From the NCBI GenBank assembly GCA_013398175.1, contig VZRZ01004144.1, forward strand, positions 84,930 to 148,929: a stretch of DNA of 64,000 nt, given 5' to 3'. This document shows positions 61,095 to 64,000 of this stretch, piece after piece. This DNA comes from Climacteris rufus. Taxonomy: Eukaryota > Chordata > Aves > Passeriformes > Climacteridae. The position numbers and the translations under genes were made by a program. The notes under the pieces are model-generated. The model searched no databases. It was not told where the DNA came from and was given only the letters and a program-made list of their open reading frames with translations. Numbering within the stretch: the first letter of the stretch is position 1; each line of letters opens with the position of its first letter.

Positions 61095-64000
61095 TCCATA
61101 TTTTTGGGGAGCTGCTTTTTCTTTGCTTCTTCTTTCCCTACCTTAACACAGGCATGCTAGCAGTGACCTCTATAAAAGGATAAATTAAAACCCGACGTGC
61201 TGCGGTGCGCAAAGGCTGTCACTGAGGCCAGCTGGCCTGTGACAGATCCCATTTCTCACACTGTTATCATGCTCAGTCCCATGGACCTCGCCCTGACCAG
61301 GTACTCAGTAATGAGCTCTGGGAGGTGCACCCCGGGCCTGCTACTCGTTCATCCTTTTCATGCCATCATGTCCCATCAGCGCTGCTCATCGGAAACAGTA
61401 ACTCAGGTTGACATCATTCCTACCCGAGATGGGAGCTATTGAATTATCTAAGGACAAACCTAAATACTAGCTTTTAAAGGATAACTGATCTACTAAAAGC
61501 AAGTATTGTTTTGGACATGCCATGTCATATTTATCACGCTTGGCTTTGCATTGCACTGTTATCTTCTGCCATGTCACTTGAACAACATGAAGTTGCATGG
61601 CACAACATGACAGATGCCTCAGCAATGAAGGAAAGACACTCCCTATGTTCCAAGTCCATTATAGCTCATCTTAAATAAAAGATTCAAAGGATATTAATGA
61701 TGGTGTGACTGCAGGCCAAAAGTGACTCAAGTCTCCCCAGTTATCTGCAGAAAACAGATCTGAATTCACCTGCTTTTCACATAATTAATGTCCTAGTCGC
61801 TTCCATTAAATGTTATTTCATTATCATCTTATTCCAAACAACCTGATTACAAAGTAGGAAAATCTCTTCTTTCAGCCTTTTACCAACAATAAAAATTCTC
61901 AATTAAGGCACAATTCCTTTTAAGCACAATACCAATCATAATCCCTTATTTACCACTAGAAAATCTCCCCTCTGTTATGGAGAGGCATCACCTTAAGTAA
62001 TCTCCACAGAGCAACACAAGAACACTCTGCCAGTCTTCAGAGAGGCAGCCCATCCTTTTCCTTTCCAAGAAGATTGCTTTCTTAAATGTTCCTTGAGAAC
62101 TTTCAGAAGACAATAAATCACTGAGAATGTATTGTAATAAAAAGCATCCTAGAAGAAAGCATCCATGTGTATTCAGCTTCAAATTATTAAAAGCTCTCTA
62201 ATTTTTACCCTCTCCTAGTAAATACAGAAAGAAAAAGCAGACAGGTTAACCTGCCTTTCACTGAAAACTACCTCCCCTTTTTCCAACAGTATCCAAAAAT
62301 CAAAGGGAAAAGTAGCTCTGTTTCCATATATAGCTTCTGGTGTGAAACTGGAAAAAACAAACAGCATTTTTTTCCAAAGAACCTGGCAATTTTGAAGGAA
62401 TTTAAAACATCAGTGAGCACTTCAATAACACTTCCTAAAAGCCCACCTTCCATTTGGAAAGGGCTTTTACCAGAAACGGCAACACTGCCTCCCTAGAGCT
62501 CCGCTTGCCTGGTCCCTGTGACCTTGCAGATCCTCACAGCCACCACAAAGGCTTGGCTGCAGGAACAGGTGTCGAGGATGAAGCCAGTTCTCTGCTCCAA
62601 AAGCAGAGCTCATTCCCCGTAGGTAATCATGGCCCATCCTGCAGATCATGCCATTTTTCATGTCCTTTTAATATCACCTCTGTATCATTTTTTAATGGAG
62701 CTGCTCCTCCCACTCCATGCCCCACATATTTGCTAGAGGAATACAATGTGCTGGCAGGTCCGGTCTGACTGGCCATATGCTGTTCAATTTGTAACTGCTG
62801 GTGTCCTGACCTCGCTTTTGTCCGAGCTGCAGAAAAGTCCACCTGAGCAGCTGAAATATTCTCTTTTATCTGGAACTAAGGAAACCATTTTTCCCATTTC
62901 ACAAAACTTAATTTGCTTTTCAAAGGGAAAAAAAAAAATGCATGTAGTTTATTATTGTGCCGGTCTAATGTCTGAGGAAATACACAGAAAATGCCTGGCA
63001 CATATGGTATTTTTATGTGGCTTATTTTTTTCCCTTGTCTACAAGTCTGCACAGAATCATTACTATTTGGCACACAGCAAAAGGAAGTCTCCTGTGCACA
63101 ACATGATTTAGTCTGGCCGATAAAATGGAAGTGGATTTCTTCGTTGCATATTAAGTTCTGCTGGATACCATTTGCACAAGAGAGTAAAATTGCAGTTTCA
63201 TGTTCTTCTATGCTGATACACTTCCTGCCAGACAGCCACATCTCTTTGTTTCTCCAAATATTAAAATTTCTCCCAGCAGTGACTCTCCAAATTTCCCAAT
63301 CTCATATACTGGCTCTCCAAAGACAGTTACTCTTGTTTGCACAGAGGTGCCAGCTGGGAGCCAGGCACTGGGGTTCCCTCCTGCAGAGAGTTGGCTGGGT
63401 GGCTGTCAGTACAAACAGAGCCCTCACAGCAAGGGCCTGATGCCCTGCTCCCCTGCACACACCAGGGACGGCATCAAAAGGCAACGTGTCTCTTCTGGAG
63501 CCTCTTCCAGCCACTGCCTCACCCACAGTCTCTCTCTGCTTCTCAAAGGCTCATGCTGTCAGCGCACCAAGGATGCCGCTGCTGCATCCTCCTTCTACAG
63601 CTCCCATGTCACCAACCTCCCTGTCTTCCAGCAGAAGTCCCAGGGCCCACATGCTGCCAAGATCCCAATCCACCTTGTGCACAAGTCATGGGTTTCCCCT
63701 TGCTCACCTCATGCTAAATATCCTGTGTACCTGCCAGGCTGCATGCAGCCTCTCGGGTTGTTTCCCCCGCCTCAGGAGCTGTGGAGCAGAGAGTTCTCAG
63801 TGCTCAGTGCTTGCTCCTATACACAAAACACTACATCACATCTGAGATACTGTTACCTTCTCAAAATGTTCTAGTAACTATTGTTAAAGGAGAGGCCATT
63901 CACAATCCACTGCAGTTGCTGGCACCTATCAGCAGGATTGGGTGAGTGGTACCAGTCCAGACTGGCTGCTCAGTGCCAAAGACAAAGCTGTAAATCAGCC

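Larger units (their letters stand above)
51301..64000. other. Intergenic sequence to the end of the window
   Basis: No coding gene can be supported on either strand. The longest open frame (63200-63874, 224 codons, plus strand) is rich in Ser, Pro, Cys and His, overlaps equally open frames in the other phases, and has no recognisable domain. I specifically looked for cavin-2, the gene expected next in this direction in mammals, and none of the open frames resembles it. The stretch holds one CR1 fragment and several small tandem repeats, listed separately. Confidence 0.65.

Noticed and set aside
63200..63874. 224-codon open frame on the plus strand near the window end
   Set aside because: All three forward frames are open over much of the same stretch, which is low in stop codons by composition (rich in C). 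No known motif is present.
40111..64000. Search for cavin-2, the expected downstream neighbour in mammals
   Set aside because: None of the open frames on either strand resembles its coiled-coil or acidic regions; the gene, if syntenic, lies beyond the window.

Overview
The window is non-repetitive, AT-rich vertebrate genomic DNA. It carries the 3' half of one multi-exon gene on the + strand, followed by about 24 kb of sequence with no recognisable gene. The gene is TMEFF2 (tomoregulin-2), a type I membrane protein with two follistatin/Kazal-like modules, one EGF-like module, a transmembrane helix and a short cytoplasmic tail. The host is most likely a bird. The only clear transposon is a fragment of a CR1 LINE 3' end at about 52263-52410, carrying the doubled octamer tail typical of avian CR1, and interspersed repeats are otherwise very sparse.

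Layout. Positions 1-7955 are the end of a large intron; the preceding exons (signal peptide, first follistatin module and linker) are not in the window. Five coding exons follow: 7956-8104 (second follistatin/Kazal module), 9211-9270 (Thr-rich linker), 33221-33344 (most of the EGF-like module), 34857-35015 (end of EGF, juxtamembrane and transmembrane segment) and 39738-39834 (cytoplasmic tail and TAA stop). Their phases join without a break into one open frame of 195 complete codons plus the stop. The first base, 7956, completes a Trp codon begun in the missing exon. All four donors are GT and all five acceptors are AG. The 3' UTR has a canonical AATAAA at 40047-40052 followed by a T-rich stretch, and a second AATAAA at 40105-40110.

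The introns are about 1.1 kb, 24 kb, 1.5 kb and 4.7 kb. They hold simple repeats, a 56-bp tandem duplication, short perfect palindromes, alternating purine/pyrimidine tracts, and two signals that could make alternative transcripts: a read-through stop overlapping AATAAA after the second follistatin exon, and a strong decoy acceptor 66 nt upstream of the weak acceptor of the transmembrane exon.

Downstream (40111-64000) there is no coding gene I can support. It contains a G-quadruplex-type G run, a three-copy 34-bp minisatellite, several microsatellites, the CR1 fragment and some stretches that look like regulatory DNA (an RFX X-box-type inverted repeat and a POU octamer). Nothing resembles a defence system, CRISPR array, operon or other novel multi-gene system. 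The most interesting points concern alternative transcripts of TMEFF2 and candidate regulatory islands downstream of it.
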